Below are positions 16,146 to 24,337 of a stretch of 24,337 bases of DNA, piece by piece. Both the position numbers and the translations under genes were made by a program. The DNA comes from Myxococcales bacterium UBA5297 (GTDB lineage Bacteria; Myxococcota; Myxococcia; Myxococcales; UBA5297), in assembly GCA_002408385.1 (NCBI GenBank), contig DHSB01000179.1:50952-75288 (forward strand), given 5' to 3'. The first letter of the stretch is position 1. Each line of letters opens with the position of its first letter. The notes under the pieces were generated by a model. The model was not told where the DNA came from, made no database searches, and was given only the letters and a program-made list of their open reading frames with translations.

Positions 16146-17966
16146 CTACGGCCGCACGAGCAGCGCCGCGTGCCACGGCCCCATGCGGATCCCGCCCTCG
16201 AGCGCGTCGGTGCCGAGCGCGTTGGCTTTCTCGCCGCGCGCGAACGCCGGTGCCCAGCTATCGACCGCGGCGATCCACCTGCCTTCCGGAAGCTGAATGA
16301 GGCCGGCTGAAGCCTCGAGCCGCAGGACCAGCAGCGCCTCGCCCGAATCGCCCTGACGGTGTACGAGCAGCGTGTTGTCGCCCTGTCGCTCGGTCGAGAC
16401 GTCCTCGAGCCGGTCGTTGCGCAGCGTCGCCAGCCGCTTCCTGAGCGTCAGGAGCGCTTGGTACCAGGCGCGTGTCGAGGCGTGGGGCTCGCGCTCTGCG
16501 AGGCTCCAGTCGAGCTTCGAGCGCTCGAAGGTCCGCGGCTCCTGCGGATCGGGGAGCTCGCCCTGCCAGGCGAAGCTCTCGAACTCGCGGCGCCGTCCCT
16601 CGGAGACCGCGCGCCCGAGCGCCTCGTCGGGGAAGCTCGTGAAGTACTGGAAGGGCGCCGTCTCGCCGTACTCCTCGCCCATGAAGACCAGCGGCAGGAA
16701 CGGGGAGAGGATGGTCGCGGCGGCGGCGAGCCGCAGGGCCTCGGGAGGAAGCGACGCGCTGAGCCTGTCGCCCATCGCGCGGTTGCCGACCTGATCGTGG
16801 TTCTGGGCGGCGACGACGAACCTGCGCCCCGACAGCCCCGCGGTGCTCCTGCCATGCGCACGCTTTCGGTGCGCCGAGTGCTGGCCGGTGTAGACGTAGG
16901 CGTGGCGATAGGCCTGGGCGAGGTCGTCGAGGCTGCCGAAGTCGACGTAATAGCCGCCGCGCTCGCCGGTCAGCAGCGTATGCAGCGCGTGGTGCAGGTC
17001 GTCACTCCACTGCGCGGCCAGGCCGTAGCCGCCCTGCTCTTTGCGGTGCACCAGGCGCGGCTCGTTCAGGTCGCTCTCGGCGATGACGTGCACCTCGCGG
17101 CCGAGCTCGGCGGCGAGCGCCTGCACCCGGTCGTTGAGCTCTTCGAGGATGTGCCGCGGCGAGTCGTCGAGGATGCTGTGGACCGCGTCGAGCCGCAGGC
17201 CGTCGACGTGGAAGTCGCGCACCCAGTAGAGAGCGTTCTGGATGACCAGCTCGCGCGCCATCCGCGACTCCGGGCCGTCGAAGTTGACCGCCTCGCCCCA
17301 GGGCGTCGAGTGCCTGCGGGTGAAGTACGGGCCGAATTCGCGCAGGTAGTTTCCCGAGGGCCCGAGGTGGTTGTAGACGACGTCGAGGATGACCGCGAGG
17401 CCCTGCGCGTGGCAGGCGTCGACGAGCCGCTGCAGCGCTCTCGGCCCGCCGTAGGCGCGGTGGACCGCGTAGAGGAGCACGCCGTCGTAGCCCCAGCCCC
17501 GCTCGCCGTCGAAGGCGGCCAGGGGCATCGGCTCGACGGCGGTGATTCCGAGCCTCTTGAGCGCGGCGAGCCGCGGCACGACGGCGTCGAGCGTGCCTTC
17601 GGGCGTGAAGGTGCCGGTGTGCAGCTCGTAGGTGACCAGCTCGGTCAGCGGCACCCCACGCCAACCCGCGTCGGTCCAGTCGAAGGCGGCATCGAAGACC
17701 GTCGAGGCCTCGTGGACCGAGCCCTCCTGCAGCCGCGCCGCCGGGTCGGGGCGCCGCCGGCCGTCGGGGAAGGCGAACCGGTAGCGGGACCCGGGCCTGA
17801 GGCCGGGGGCGCGCAGCTCGAACAGGCCGTCGGGGTGCCGCTGCATCGGCAGCGTCGGGCCGCCCTCGATTTCGACAGAGAGCCGCTCGGCCCGCGGAGC
17901 CCAGATTCGGAAGTCGACGCCACCTTGGTAAGGGAAGGCGCCTTGCGCGTTTCGACGGGTAGGCAT
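16146..17966 (-). CDS. treZ: Malto-oligosyltrehalose trehalohydrolase
   Basis: A 606-residue GH13 enzyme that releases trehalose from maltooligosyl-trehalose, the last step of the TreY-TreZ route from glycogen or maltodextrin. An N-terminal CBM48-like beta domain (about 12-95, FRIWAPRAERLSVEI) precedes the catalytic barrel. The catalytic residues are visible: nucleophile D260 in DGLRLDAVHSI, acid/base E297 in IAESDLNEP, and the H390-D391 pair in AAQNHDQVGNR. EPMPLAAFDGERGWGYDGV is typical of TreZ and separates it from branching enzyme. Length fits the family. The ATG at 17966 is chosen because the CBM48 region begins a few residues later. It lacks a clear ribosome site, and an in-frame GTG 7 codons upstream is possible. 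treY and treX are absent here. Confidence 0.92.
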   Translation of the reverse strand: MPTRRNAQGAFPYQGGVDFRIWAPRAERLSVEIEGGPTLPMQRHPDGLFELRAPGLRPGSRYRFAFPDGRRRPDPAARLQEGSVHEASTVFDAAFDWTDAGWRGVPLTELVTYELHTGTFTPEGTLDAVVPRLAALKRLGITAVEPMPLAAFDGERGWGYDGVLLYAVHRAYGGPRALQRLVDACHAQGLAVILDVVYNHLGPSGNYLREFGPYFTRRHSTPWGEAVNFDGPESRMARELVIQNALYWVRDFHVDGLRLDAVHSILDDSPRHILEELNDRVQALAAELGREVHVIAESDLNEPRLVHRKEQGGYGLAAQWSDDLHHALHTLLTGERGGYYVDFGSLDDLAQAYRHAYVYTGQHSAHRKRAHGRSTAGLSGRRFVVAAQNHDQVGNRAMGDRLSASLPPEALRLAAAATILSPFLPLVFMGEEYGETAPFQYFTSFPDEALGRAVSEGRRREFESFAWQGELPDPQEPRTFERSKLDWSLAEREPHASTRAWYQALLTLRKRLATLRNDRLEDVSTERQGDNTLLVHRQGDSGEALLVLRLEASAGLIQLPEGRWIAAVDSWAPAFARGEKANALGTDALEGGIRMGPWHAALLVRP

Positions 17967-18060
17967 GGTGCGGACGATGCTGCCCACAGGCCGCAAGGCC
18001 GGCAAGCGCCTACGAGCTTGTTCGGCGAGCCTCTGACCGCTCGTGGCCGCTTCGGGCGCC

Positions 18061-18111
18061 GCTTCCAAAGAAGCGCGGCGGCCACGACGCCGAAAGCGCC
18101 GTGGCCGCCGC
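18061..18111 (-). terminator. Strong terminator after the metalloprotease gene
   Basis: A perfect 12-bp stem (18075-18086 with 18100-18111) encloses a short inner CGC/GCG stem and lies 24 bp past the protease stop. On the minus strand it is followed by GCTTCTTTGGAAGC (18074-18061), a short T-rich run that is itself a 5-bp hairpin. This is a good intrinsic terminator candidate, separating the protease operon from treZ. Confidence 0.65.
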
Positions 18112-18135
18112 AACTACCTGCCCTTCAGATGCGCG

Positions 18136-21100
18136 CTAGTAGATGCCGCGCATCGAGGGGTCGGCCAGCCCGTAGGCCGCCATCGCCTGCCGGAAGAAGA
18201 ACGGCAACTCGACGTACTTCGACAGCTTGATGCACGCGCGGTTGTCGCTGCAGATGCACTTGCTGTTGTCCTCCTCGTTGCAGCCTTCCTTGGTGACCTC
18301 GTAGATGTTCGGGCCGATCGCCTCGACTGCGACCACGCCCTCGTCGTACTTGACCTTCGGGGTGCCGTCGTCGTTGAAGACCGGCACGAACCAGTCGGGC
18401 TTGTTGTCGCCGTCGAGGTCCGGACCCGGGGTGGTGACGTAGGCCTGGTCCATCAGCTCGTTGGCGTACTCGAGCACGCGGGCGGCGATGCCCTTCTGGA
18501 CCGGCTTGCCGAAGATGGTCTCCTTACCGAAGGTCTTGGCGATGTAGATCTTGCCGGTCGGGTCGTGGAACTCGAGCCGGTTCGCAAAGCCCGGATCGCT
18601 GTCGGAGCCCAGCTCCCAGACGTTCATCTGCTGCAGCCACCACTGCTGCTGGTTCTCAGGCAGGTAGAGCAGGGTGTAGGCGATGAGGAACTTCTGCTGC
18701 TCCCAATCGACCTGCGGATCGAGGACCGCGGTGTTGGCCGGCGGGTTGGTCGCGCACTGCAGGCCCGCGTTGCCGTCGGGGACGCCGAGGCTGCTGGCCG
18801 ACTGGAAGCAGACGCTCGGAGTCGTCGCGGCCCAGCGGGTCCAGCCGATGCCCATCGTCGGGTAGCCGTCGCTGTCCATCAGCGGCTTGCCGGCCGCGTC
18901 GGCCGCGACGCGCGCGCCCTTGATGAAGGTGTCGCCCGTCAGGTTGTTCGCCAGCCAGCGGCGGTAACCGTCGGGGAAGAGGTCGGCGAGCGACACCGCG
19001 CGGTAGCGGCCGTCGAGGAAGTCACGGCGCGAGTCGCTGATGAAGTTGTCGACCGACTCGGTCATCAGGTAGGCGGTATTGAGCTTGTCGTAGTACTGGC
19101 CGGCGTTCATCGTGTAGTACGAATCGAACTCGCCGCAGTCCTCGCACAGCCGGTTCTCAAGCAAGCGGCCACCGTACTGCATGTTGCCCATGCGATCGCC
19201 CCAGGCGCCGTTCGGGATGGTCAGCTTCGTCGCGCCCTGGGGGATCTCGAAGTAGGAGTCATCGGTCGAGCGCCAGATGCCCGCGGGGTCCGAGGTGTGC
19301 ACGCCCGACTGCGGGCGCTGGAGCTGACGGGCGAAGTGGTCGAAGGCGATCGACGACGCGAGGATGTTGTTGGCGAAGTTGAACTTGGCCACCACCGGCC
19401 AGTAAGTATCAAAGCCGATGCCTTCCTCCTCGCCGATGTTGCGGTAGATGTTCGCCATCAGGCCCAGGCCCTTGGCGCCGTCGCGCATCTTGGTGTTGAA
19501 CCGGTACAGGGCGCGGTTGGCCGCGCCGCGCACGCTGAAGGCGTGGCGGTTGCGCCGGTAGTTATCGAAGATGTGGTAGACCTCCTGCTGCGTGATGAAG
19601 AAGTCGAACAGCTCGTAAGCGTCAGCGCCGTTGTCGTGCCGGTAGACGCTCAGGTTGCCGAGGTCGGCCCAGCTATCGGTGGCAAAGCCGTAGGGCACGC
19701 GGATCGAGCCGTTGGACGCGACCGAGGGGCCGCCCCAGTAGTACTCGCCGGCCTCTTCCCTCGTCGGGAAGCGCAGCGTGTTCCACTGCACGTAGTCGAC
19801 CGGCTCCTGCTTGCAGCGGGTATAGGTGCCGCCGAAGCTGACCATCATGCCGTCGAGGAGCGGATCCCACGGGCCAAGCTCTTCCTCGTCCCAGGTGGCG
19901 GGCTGGAAGACGCTGGGATCGGCGACCTGGGCGCAGTCCTGCACCATGTTGTAGTGCTGCTGCAGCTCCGAGTAGTGCAGCGAGCGGCTCTTGCCGCTGC
20001 AAGCGGGGTCGGTCTTCGTGCAGGCCGGGTCGTCGACCACGTACTGCAGGCCGACGATGCCGCCGAAGCTGTCCATCTTGTCGAGCAGGCCGGGGGCACG
20101 GAGGGAGCCCAGGCCCCAGTTCGCCTTGTCGTCGTAGACCGCCACCGACTCGCCGTAGAACATGCGCGCGGCCGCGAAGTCGTAGGCGCCCAGGCCCAGC
20201 AGGTCCTGAGTCGTCTCGCCCGTGTAGTCCATGATCGAGGACTGCATCCACATCCAGATCAGGTTGGACCTCTCCTCGTCGGTCGTCGGGTCGAAGTAGC
20301 GCGGCCCGACGCAGGCGAGCGCACCCTGCTCGCTGGTCTGCACGTCGGGGCACTTGCTGATGACCTGGCCGTTGCGGGTGCGCAGCTGCCAGTACTGAGG
20401 CCGGTAGTTGAACGGGTCGGCCGAGCTGACGAAGTTGTGGCGCAGGCCGACCGAGTGGCCCATCTCGTGGACGATGACCGACTCGTGGACCCGCTGGCGC
20501 AGCCACTTGATCATCCGCTCGGCGCGCGCGGCCTGGACGTCCTTGCTGTCCTGGGCGCTGAACTTGGTGTTGAACTTCTTCTCGAGGGCGTCGGCGAGGT
20601 TGGCGATGCTCAGGGGCGCCGGGGCCTCCTCGAGCATGCAGGCGCCGCGGTCGGCAAGCGCGAGCTCACGCAGCCGGCGCATCTCGCGCAGCACCGAGGG
20701 GTTGGCCGCGCGCAGAGGCGAGGCGAACTGGGCCTGGATGTCCGCGCTGCCAAGCCGGGTGACCCCGCCGTACTGCATCATCATCGGGGTGATGAGCTGG
20801 GCCTCGAAGGAGGTGCCCTGGGCGCGGTGCATGCGGGCGTTGTAGGTCGAAGCGCTCGAGGAAACGGCCATCGCGTGCGCCGCCGACTTCGAGCTGCGGG
20901 CCAGCTTGTTCACCTCGAGGATCCTGTTGCGCAGCGCCGGGTGCTCGAGCACCGTGCGGGCCGCCTCGGGCGAGACCTGACGCATGTCCTTGCCGACGAA
21001 GTCGCTGATCCGGGCATCGACATCCTGGGCGCTCATCAGCGGCGCGGCGCCGCCACCGGAGGCGGCCTGGGCGGCCTGCGACCAGTCCTTGACGTATTCG

Positions 21101-23025
21101 CCATTGGTGATCTGCTCGGTGCTCAGCTCGCCCTTGATGTAGCGGGCGGTGTCGACCACCATCTGCACCCACATGTCGGTCACGAAGGACCAGGCGTTGA
21201 TGCTGGTGGCGACCGTCTGGCCATTGTACGGGTCGATCGAGTCGACCATGATGCCCCAGGGCGACGGGGTCTGCGGGATCTCGATGGTGTTGACCTGGTT
21301 GTAGCGCAGGTCGCCGATGCGGGCGTTGCGCGCCTTCTGGCAGACCGCGAGCGTCTCGTCGTCACGCTCCTGGGCAGCCGCGTAGCACTCGGAGGCCTTC
21401 ATCCCCTCGGGCAGCCGCTGGTTGGCCGGAGCGCACAGCGGGTGGTCGGTCGCCTCTACGGGGCTGTGGCAGAGGACGATCATCTCCTGCAGCTTGGCGG
21501 TGGCGATCACCCCGGGCGAGTACTCGCGCTCGGCGCCGACCGTGTCGGCGACCTCGCCGCACTCGCGGCCGAGGTAGGCCAAGCCGCGGCGGCAGGCGTC
21601 GACCTCGTCGGCGAGGGCGATGGCGTCCTCGTTGTCGTTCTGCTGGCCGCGATAGATCGGCCACTCGGCCTCGCAGGCATCGCGCGCGCCGCCGGCGCGC
21701 AGGCACTCCGAGTAGCGCGCGGTCATCACCGCGCTGCGCAGCGCGACGTCCCACTCCTGAGTCGCCCAGTCCGAACCCTGGAAGTAGACCGGGTCGCTGC
21801 CGGTCGTGTAGTACCAAACCTGGGTCACCGGCGCGCGCATGCGGTAGGGCAGCGTGCACTTCTGCGTGAACTCGTTGCAGCGCGAGCCACCAACGCCCAA
21901 AGCCTCGGTGACCGCGGCGCACTCGTCCTCGGTGCCGTCGTTGTCGAGGTCGCGGTGCGGATCGGCCCCGACCGGCGTGGTCTCCGGCGTAAAGCAGGCG
22001 ACCGCCCCCTCCCGCTTCGCCTCGTCGGCGTAGTAGTGGCTCAGCTCCCAGATGTCGTAGCGGTTGATGAACCGGTACCAGCGGTCGTCGGTCATGCCGC
22101 CGTAGTTGCGCACGTAGCCCTTGCGCTCGGTGTAGAAGGCGCCGTAGGCCTTGAACCGGTAGCCGTCCCAGTTGGCCGGCTCGTAGTCGGTGTCGACGAC
22201 GCGGCGGAAGGCGTGGCGGATGGTCAATTCGACCGGGTTGCAGTTGCCGGCCGGGCCGCTGCCGCCGAGGAAGTCGTTGTCCAGGTAGCAGGAGGGGAAC
22301 GAGTCGATGCCCCAGTCGAACATCGTCAGGTCGATGAGGCCAGGGACCGCAAAGGCCTTGTTGGTGATGTCGAAGTAGCCCTCTTCGACGCTGAAGTGCG
22401 GGGCGTCGGGGTGCGTCGGGTCGTTGATGTAGTACGAGAGCGGCTCGTAGGTGACGCCGCCGTAGACACCGAGCATCGAGAGCGTGTCGAAGTCGTAGGA
22501 GTCGGTATTCTGATTCCTCGACCAGTCGACGCGTATGTACTCGCGCTCGTACCAGGGCCTGTCACTCTGGTTCTCGCCGATGACGTTGTACTCCTCGCCG
22601 GTCACCGGGTTGTACTCACGCTGGATGTCGAAGTGCGCAAGGATGGGATAGACCGCGACGATGATGCCGTCGTCGGACATCGGGCCCATGCTGCCCTTGT
22701 GGTCGCTGTCGTCGATGCGCTCGTAGGTCAGGCGGGCGATGAGCTGCTTCTCCTGAATCACGAACTTCACGCGGGACATCGGCTGCGCGTAGGTCGAGGT
22801 GAACAGGCCGTCCTGCGCGGCGCCGTAGCCGACGTCGACGAGGGTCGCCTGCGACCAGAACTCGGGGTCGTCCGAGGTGTCGAGCAGCTTCTCGCCGACG
22901 AAGAACTTCTTGGGCAGAGCGTTGGGCTGTACCCGGTTGATGGGATCACGCTCCTCCGCACACCCGACCGCCAGGCCGAGCGCGACGAGCGCAGCAAAAA
23001 GAGGATAACGGCTCCTTGGACTCAT
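18136..23025 (-). CDS. Very large lipoprotein zinc metalloprotease (metzincin-type)
   Basis: A 1629-residue lipoprotein precursor. The signal peptide ends in a lipobox, LAVGC, with Cys about 21, so it is expected on a membrane facing the periplasm or cell surface. The zinc site HEMGHSVGLRHN gives H853, E854, H857 and H863, the extended metzincin motif. A Met-turn candidate SIMDYTG (M932) follows about 70 residues later. Around it, RHNFVSSADPFNY and GAYDFAAARMFYGE recall the DUF4953-type zinc proteases. Two calcium-loop-like motifs are DLDNDGTEDEC (about 355-365) and DLDGDNKPDW (about 1535). A Cys cluster lies near the C-terminus. The ATG at 23025 is fixed by GGAGGG just upstream and by the lipobox. 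It follows the barrel-like gene after 44 bp, almost certainly in one operon. The N-terminal 600 residues are unrecognised and the substrate is unknown. Confidence 0.88.
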   Translation of the reverse strand: MSPRSRYPLFAALVALGLAVGCAEERDPINRVQPNALPKKFFVGEKLLDTSDDPEFWSQATLVDVGYGAAQDGLFTSTYAQPMSRVKFVIQEKQLIARLTYERIDDSDHKGSMGPMSDDGIIVAVYPILAHFDIQREYNPVTGEEYNVIGENQSDRPWYEREYIRVDWSRNQNTDSYDFDTLSMLGVYGGVTYEPLSYYINDPTHPDAPHFSVEEGYFDITNKAFAVPGLIDLTMFDWGIDSFPSCYLDNDFLGGSGPAGNCNPVELTIRHAFRRVVDTDYEPANWDGYRFKAYGAFYTERKGYVRNYGGMTDDRWYRFINRYDIWELSHYYADEAKREGAVACFTPETTPVGADPHRDLDNDGTEDECAAVTEALGVGGSRCNEFTQKCTLPYRMRAPVTQVWYYTTGSDPVYFQGSDWATQEWDVALRSAVMTARYSECLRAGGARDACEAEWPIYRGQQNDNEDAIALADEVDACRRGLAYLGRECGEVADTVGAEREYSPGVIATAKLQEMIVLCHSPVEATDHPLCAPANQRLPEGMKASECYAAAQERDDETLAVCQKARNARIGDLRYNQVNTIEIPQTPSPWGIMVDSIDPYNGQTVATSINAWSFVTDMWVQMVVDTARYIKGELSTEQITNGEYVKDWSQAAQAASGGGAAPLMSAQDVDARISDFVGKDMRQVSPEAARTVLEHPALRNRILEVNKLARSSKSAAHAMAVSSSASTYNARMHRAQGTSFEAQLITPMMMQYGGVTRLGSADIQAQFASPLRAANPSVLREMRRLRELALADRGACMLEEAPAPLSIANLADALEKKFNTKFSAQDSKDVQAARAERMIKWLRQRVHESVIVHEMGHSVGLRHNFVSSADPFNYRPQYWQLRTRNGQVISKCPDVQTSEQGALACVGPRYFDPTTDEERSNLIWMWMQSSIMDYTGETTQDLLGLGAYDFAAARMFYGESVAVYDDKANWGLGSLRAPGLLDKMDSFGGIVGLQYVVDDPACTKTDPACSGKSRSLHYSELQQHYNMVQDCAQVADPSVFQPATWDEEELGPWDPLLDGMMVSFGGTYTRCKQEPVDYVQWNTLRFPTREEAGEYYWGGPSVASNGSIRVPYGFATDSWADLGNLSVYRHDNGADAYELFDFFITQQEVYHIFDNYRRNRHAFSVRGAANRALYRFNTKMRDGAKGLGLMANIYRNIGEEEGIGFDTYWPVVAKFNFANNILASSIAFDHFARQLQRPQSGVHTSDPAGIWRSTDDSYFEIPQGATKLTIPNGAWGDRMGNMQYGGRLLENRLCEDCGEFDSYYTMNAGQYYDKLNTAYLMTESVDNFISDSRRDFLDGRYRAVSLADLFPDGYRRWLANNLTGDTFIKGARVAADAAGKPLMDSDGYPTMGIGWTRWAATTPSVCFQSASSLGVPDGNAGLQCATNPPANTAVLDPQVDWEQQKFLIAYTLLYLPENQQQWWLQQMNVWELGSDSDPGFANRLEFHDPTGKIYIAKTFGKETIFGKPVQKGIAARVLEYANELMDQAYVTTPGPDLDGDNKPDWFVPVFNDDGTPKVKYDEGVVAVEAIGPNIYEVTKEGCNEEDNSKCICSDNRACIKLSKYVELPFFFRQAMAAYGLADPSMRGIY

Positions 23026-23069
23026 TTTCCCTCCGGAGGAGAGTTGGCGGGGGTACGGCGGGTACAGCC

Positions 23070-24080
23070 TCACTGGAAGCGGCTCACGACTGAGTCGATA
23101 TCCAGCGAGAGGTCGAGATAGATGTTGGTGAAGCGGTTGAAGAACGGGGTTCGGTAGGTGCTGTCCGGGGCGAGATCGCCATAGAGCGACGAGACGCCCA
23201 GGGCGACGCCGACCAGGTCGAGCGCCTGATACGAGAGCTCGGCGACGAACCATTGATAGTGGCGCACCGCCACCTCGCTGTCGGCCTCGAGGACCACCTT
23301 CTGGCCCGCGCCGTCGAGCATCTCGTAGTCGCTCAGGGCGTAGAGCCCGTTGCGCAGGAAGCTGAAGTTGGTCGAGAACGACAGCTTCTCGGTGATGTCG
23401 AGCGAGAGGCTAGCGCCGTGGACCAGGCCGTGCTCGGGGTTCTCGTAGCCGGTGTTCACGAAGCGCTCGCACAGCGGGCTGGTCGGGTCGCCGCAGGAGA
23501 TGGTCGGGGCTTTGTACTGCGCGGTCGTCGTCTCGTGAAAGTGGTAGGTCCAGCGCCCGTTGTAGCCGACGGTAAGCGACAGCGGGGAGCCGAACAGGTC
23601 GCTGAACTTGCGCGAGACCGAGGCGCCCGGCCCGACGCTCATAAACAGCTCGCGCGCGCGCGCCGCCTTGGAGACCGGCAGCGTCAGGCGCAGGCCGCCG
23701 GTCACCTTGATGCCGGTGAACGACTCGGTGTAGCCCTTGCCGGCGTTCAGGTCGACGCTCAGGTCGCTCCACATCCACTCGTAGCGGCGCACCGTGTCGT
23801 CAGAGTTGGTCAGCTCCTGCTCGACGTCCAGGCGCAGCCCCACGCCGAAGTAGTCGTGGAACCTCCACTTCGGCTGCAGCGACAGGCTGTGCGAGTAGTA
23901 GGGGTTCCAGGACTGCTCGGCGCTCTTGTCCAGCGAGATCGCCGAGAAGACGTGCTCGTAGTAAATGCTGCTGCCGGCCCAGGGGTTCGACTTGGCCGCT
24001 TCTTCGGCCGCCGACGCGCCGGTTCCGGCCAGCAGGAGCAGCGCCACTGCGATGCCAGCGACCGCCTTGCTTGAGCGCAT
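23070..24080 (-). CDS. Secreted beta-barrel-like outer membrane protein, unknown function
   Basis: A 336-residue precursor with a clear signal peptide (about 1-25, ASA^AEE). The mature part alternates polar and hydrophobic residues in about 8-12 strands, for example SLSLQPKWRF, FGVGLRLDVEQEL, VTGGLRLTLPVS and IYLDLSLDIDSVVSRF. The end, SRFQ, puts an aromatic one residue from the terminus. This suggests an outer-membrane barrel, but I do not recognise a named family. Two Cys in a predicted loop (SCGDPTSPLC) could form a disulfide. The ATG at 24080 has GGAGG 5 nt upstream. It is the first gene of a two-gene unit with the lipoprotein metalloprotease, so it may export, anchor or display that enzyme; this is inferred only from gene order. 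Confidence 0.75.
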   Translation of the reverse strand: MRSSKAVAGIAVALLLLAGTGASAAEEAAKSNPWAGSSIYYEHVFSAISLDKSAEQSWNPYYSHSLSLQPKWRFHDYFGVGLRLDVEQELTNSDDTVRRYEWMWSDLSVDLNAGKGYTESFTGIKVTGGLRLTLPVSKAARARELFMSVGPGASVSRKFSDLFGSPLSLTVGYNGRWTYHFHETTTAQYKAPTISCGDPTSPLCERFVNTGYENPEHGLVHGASLSLDITEKLSFSTNFSFLRNGLYALSDYEMLDGAGQKVVLEADSEVAVRHYQWFVAELSYQALDLVGVALGVSSLYGDLAPDSTYRTPFFNRFTNIYLDLSLDIDSVVSRFQ

Positions 24081-24337
24081 CCATTCCTCCGGTCTGCAAA
24101 TGCCTTGGGGCGGCGCGACATACCGCAAGCGTGCCCGAGAAAACTACCCGAAAATGTTCGCGAGCCTGCGCTCGCCGCCGGTGCCGCTTATCGCCGCTTG
24201 CGATGAGCGGGAAAATCCACCGGTGGACTGTGCATTCTGCAAGCCAGCGAGCCGATTGCAAGAGCCAGGCGCGAACGTCTGTAATACCGGGAGCTTAGCC
24301 TCGCGTTCCCCCGAAATGGCTTCGGCCGCCGGGGGGG
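24081..24337 (-). promoter_or_regulatory. Upstream region of the barrel/protease operon
   Basis: No supported gene lies in these 257 bp. Features seen are a perfect 12-bp palindrome TCCACCGGTGGA (24216-24227), an 8-bp hairpin with one G-T pair (arms 24187-24194 and 24200-24207), and an AT-richer patch at 24136-24156 with two CCCG-then-AAAA repeats. These could be operator and promoter parts, but no clear -35/-10 pair was found. The window ends in a run of seven G. Confidence 0.35.

Noticed and set aside
18043..23121. A 1692-codon open frame on the plus strand opposite the metalloprotease
   Set aside because: It has no recognisable domain, is rich in Val/Asp/Leu/Arg as expected from the antisense of GC-rich codons, and lies opposite a gene with a lipobox, ribosome site and intact zinc motif.
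24152..24337. Plus-strand frame open to the window end with four cysteines
   Set aside because: No ribosome site, no recognisable family, and about 60 codons without a stop is ordinary at this GC content. It cannot be judged without the sequence beyond the window.

Overview
The window is GC-rich DNA (roughly two-thirds G+C or more by eye) from a Gram-negative bacterium. An Omp85/BamA-type assembly protein, an OmpA-family protein, a second outer-membrane barrel candidate and a very large lipoprotein protease all indicate an outer membrane. Together with a rubredoxin/A-type flavoprotein pair, a molbindin, a small Cys-rich DUF6485-like protein and a SWIM-SNF2 helicase, this suits a myxobacterial or other delta-proteobacterial lineage. 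That placement is an inference from gene content. I find no rRNA, tRNA, CRISPR array, transposase or phage gene.

Layout. 1-3.7 kb: heptad repeats, pssA (+), a GT-C membrane glycosyltransferase with a discoidin tail (-), a molbindin (-), a small Cys-rich protein (+) and an intergenic island of small repeats. 3.7-9.2 kb, minus strand, transcribed right to left: TerC transporter, BamA-like Omp85 protein, a 54-residue rubredoxin and the FprA-type flavodiiron protein. The last two form a rubredoxin:O2/NO reductase module. 9.5-12.3 kb: an EgtD-type histidine methyltransferase (-), divergent from a two-gene envelope unit (+) of an OmpA-family protein and a small secreted/membrane protein. 12.33-12.88 kb: a noncoding stretch dominated by a degenerate 41-42 bp tandem repeat. 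12.9-18 kb: a SWIM-SNF2 helicase (+) converging on treZ (-). 18.1-24.1 kb: a two-gene minus-strand operon with a secreted barrel-like protein first, then a 1629-residue lipoprotein metzincin, ending in a strong terminator.

Functional themes are envelope biogenesis (PssA, BamA, OmpA, barrel plus lipoprotein protease), oxygen/NO and redox protection (rubredoxin-FprA, EgtD, possibly TerC for metal homeostasis) and osmolyte metabolism (TreZ). Most genes stand alone or in pairs, and gaps between convergent genes carry small palindromic repeats.

The most unusual noncoding signals are four. (1) The 41-42 bp tandem repeat upstream of the helicase, whose units mostly keep a hairpin although its stem sequence changes. 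(2) A perfect 13-bp inverted repeat enclosing the egtD start codon. (3) A 24-bp palindromic repeat shared by two convergent intergenic regions. (4) Heptameric repeats at two gene edges. No complete, clearly new multi-gene system is evident; the barrel/metzincin pair is the best candidate for an under-described one.
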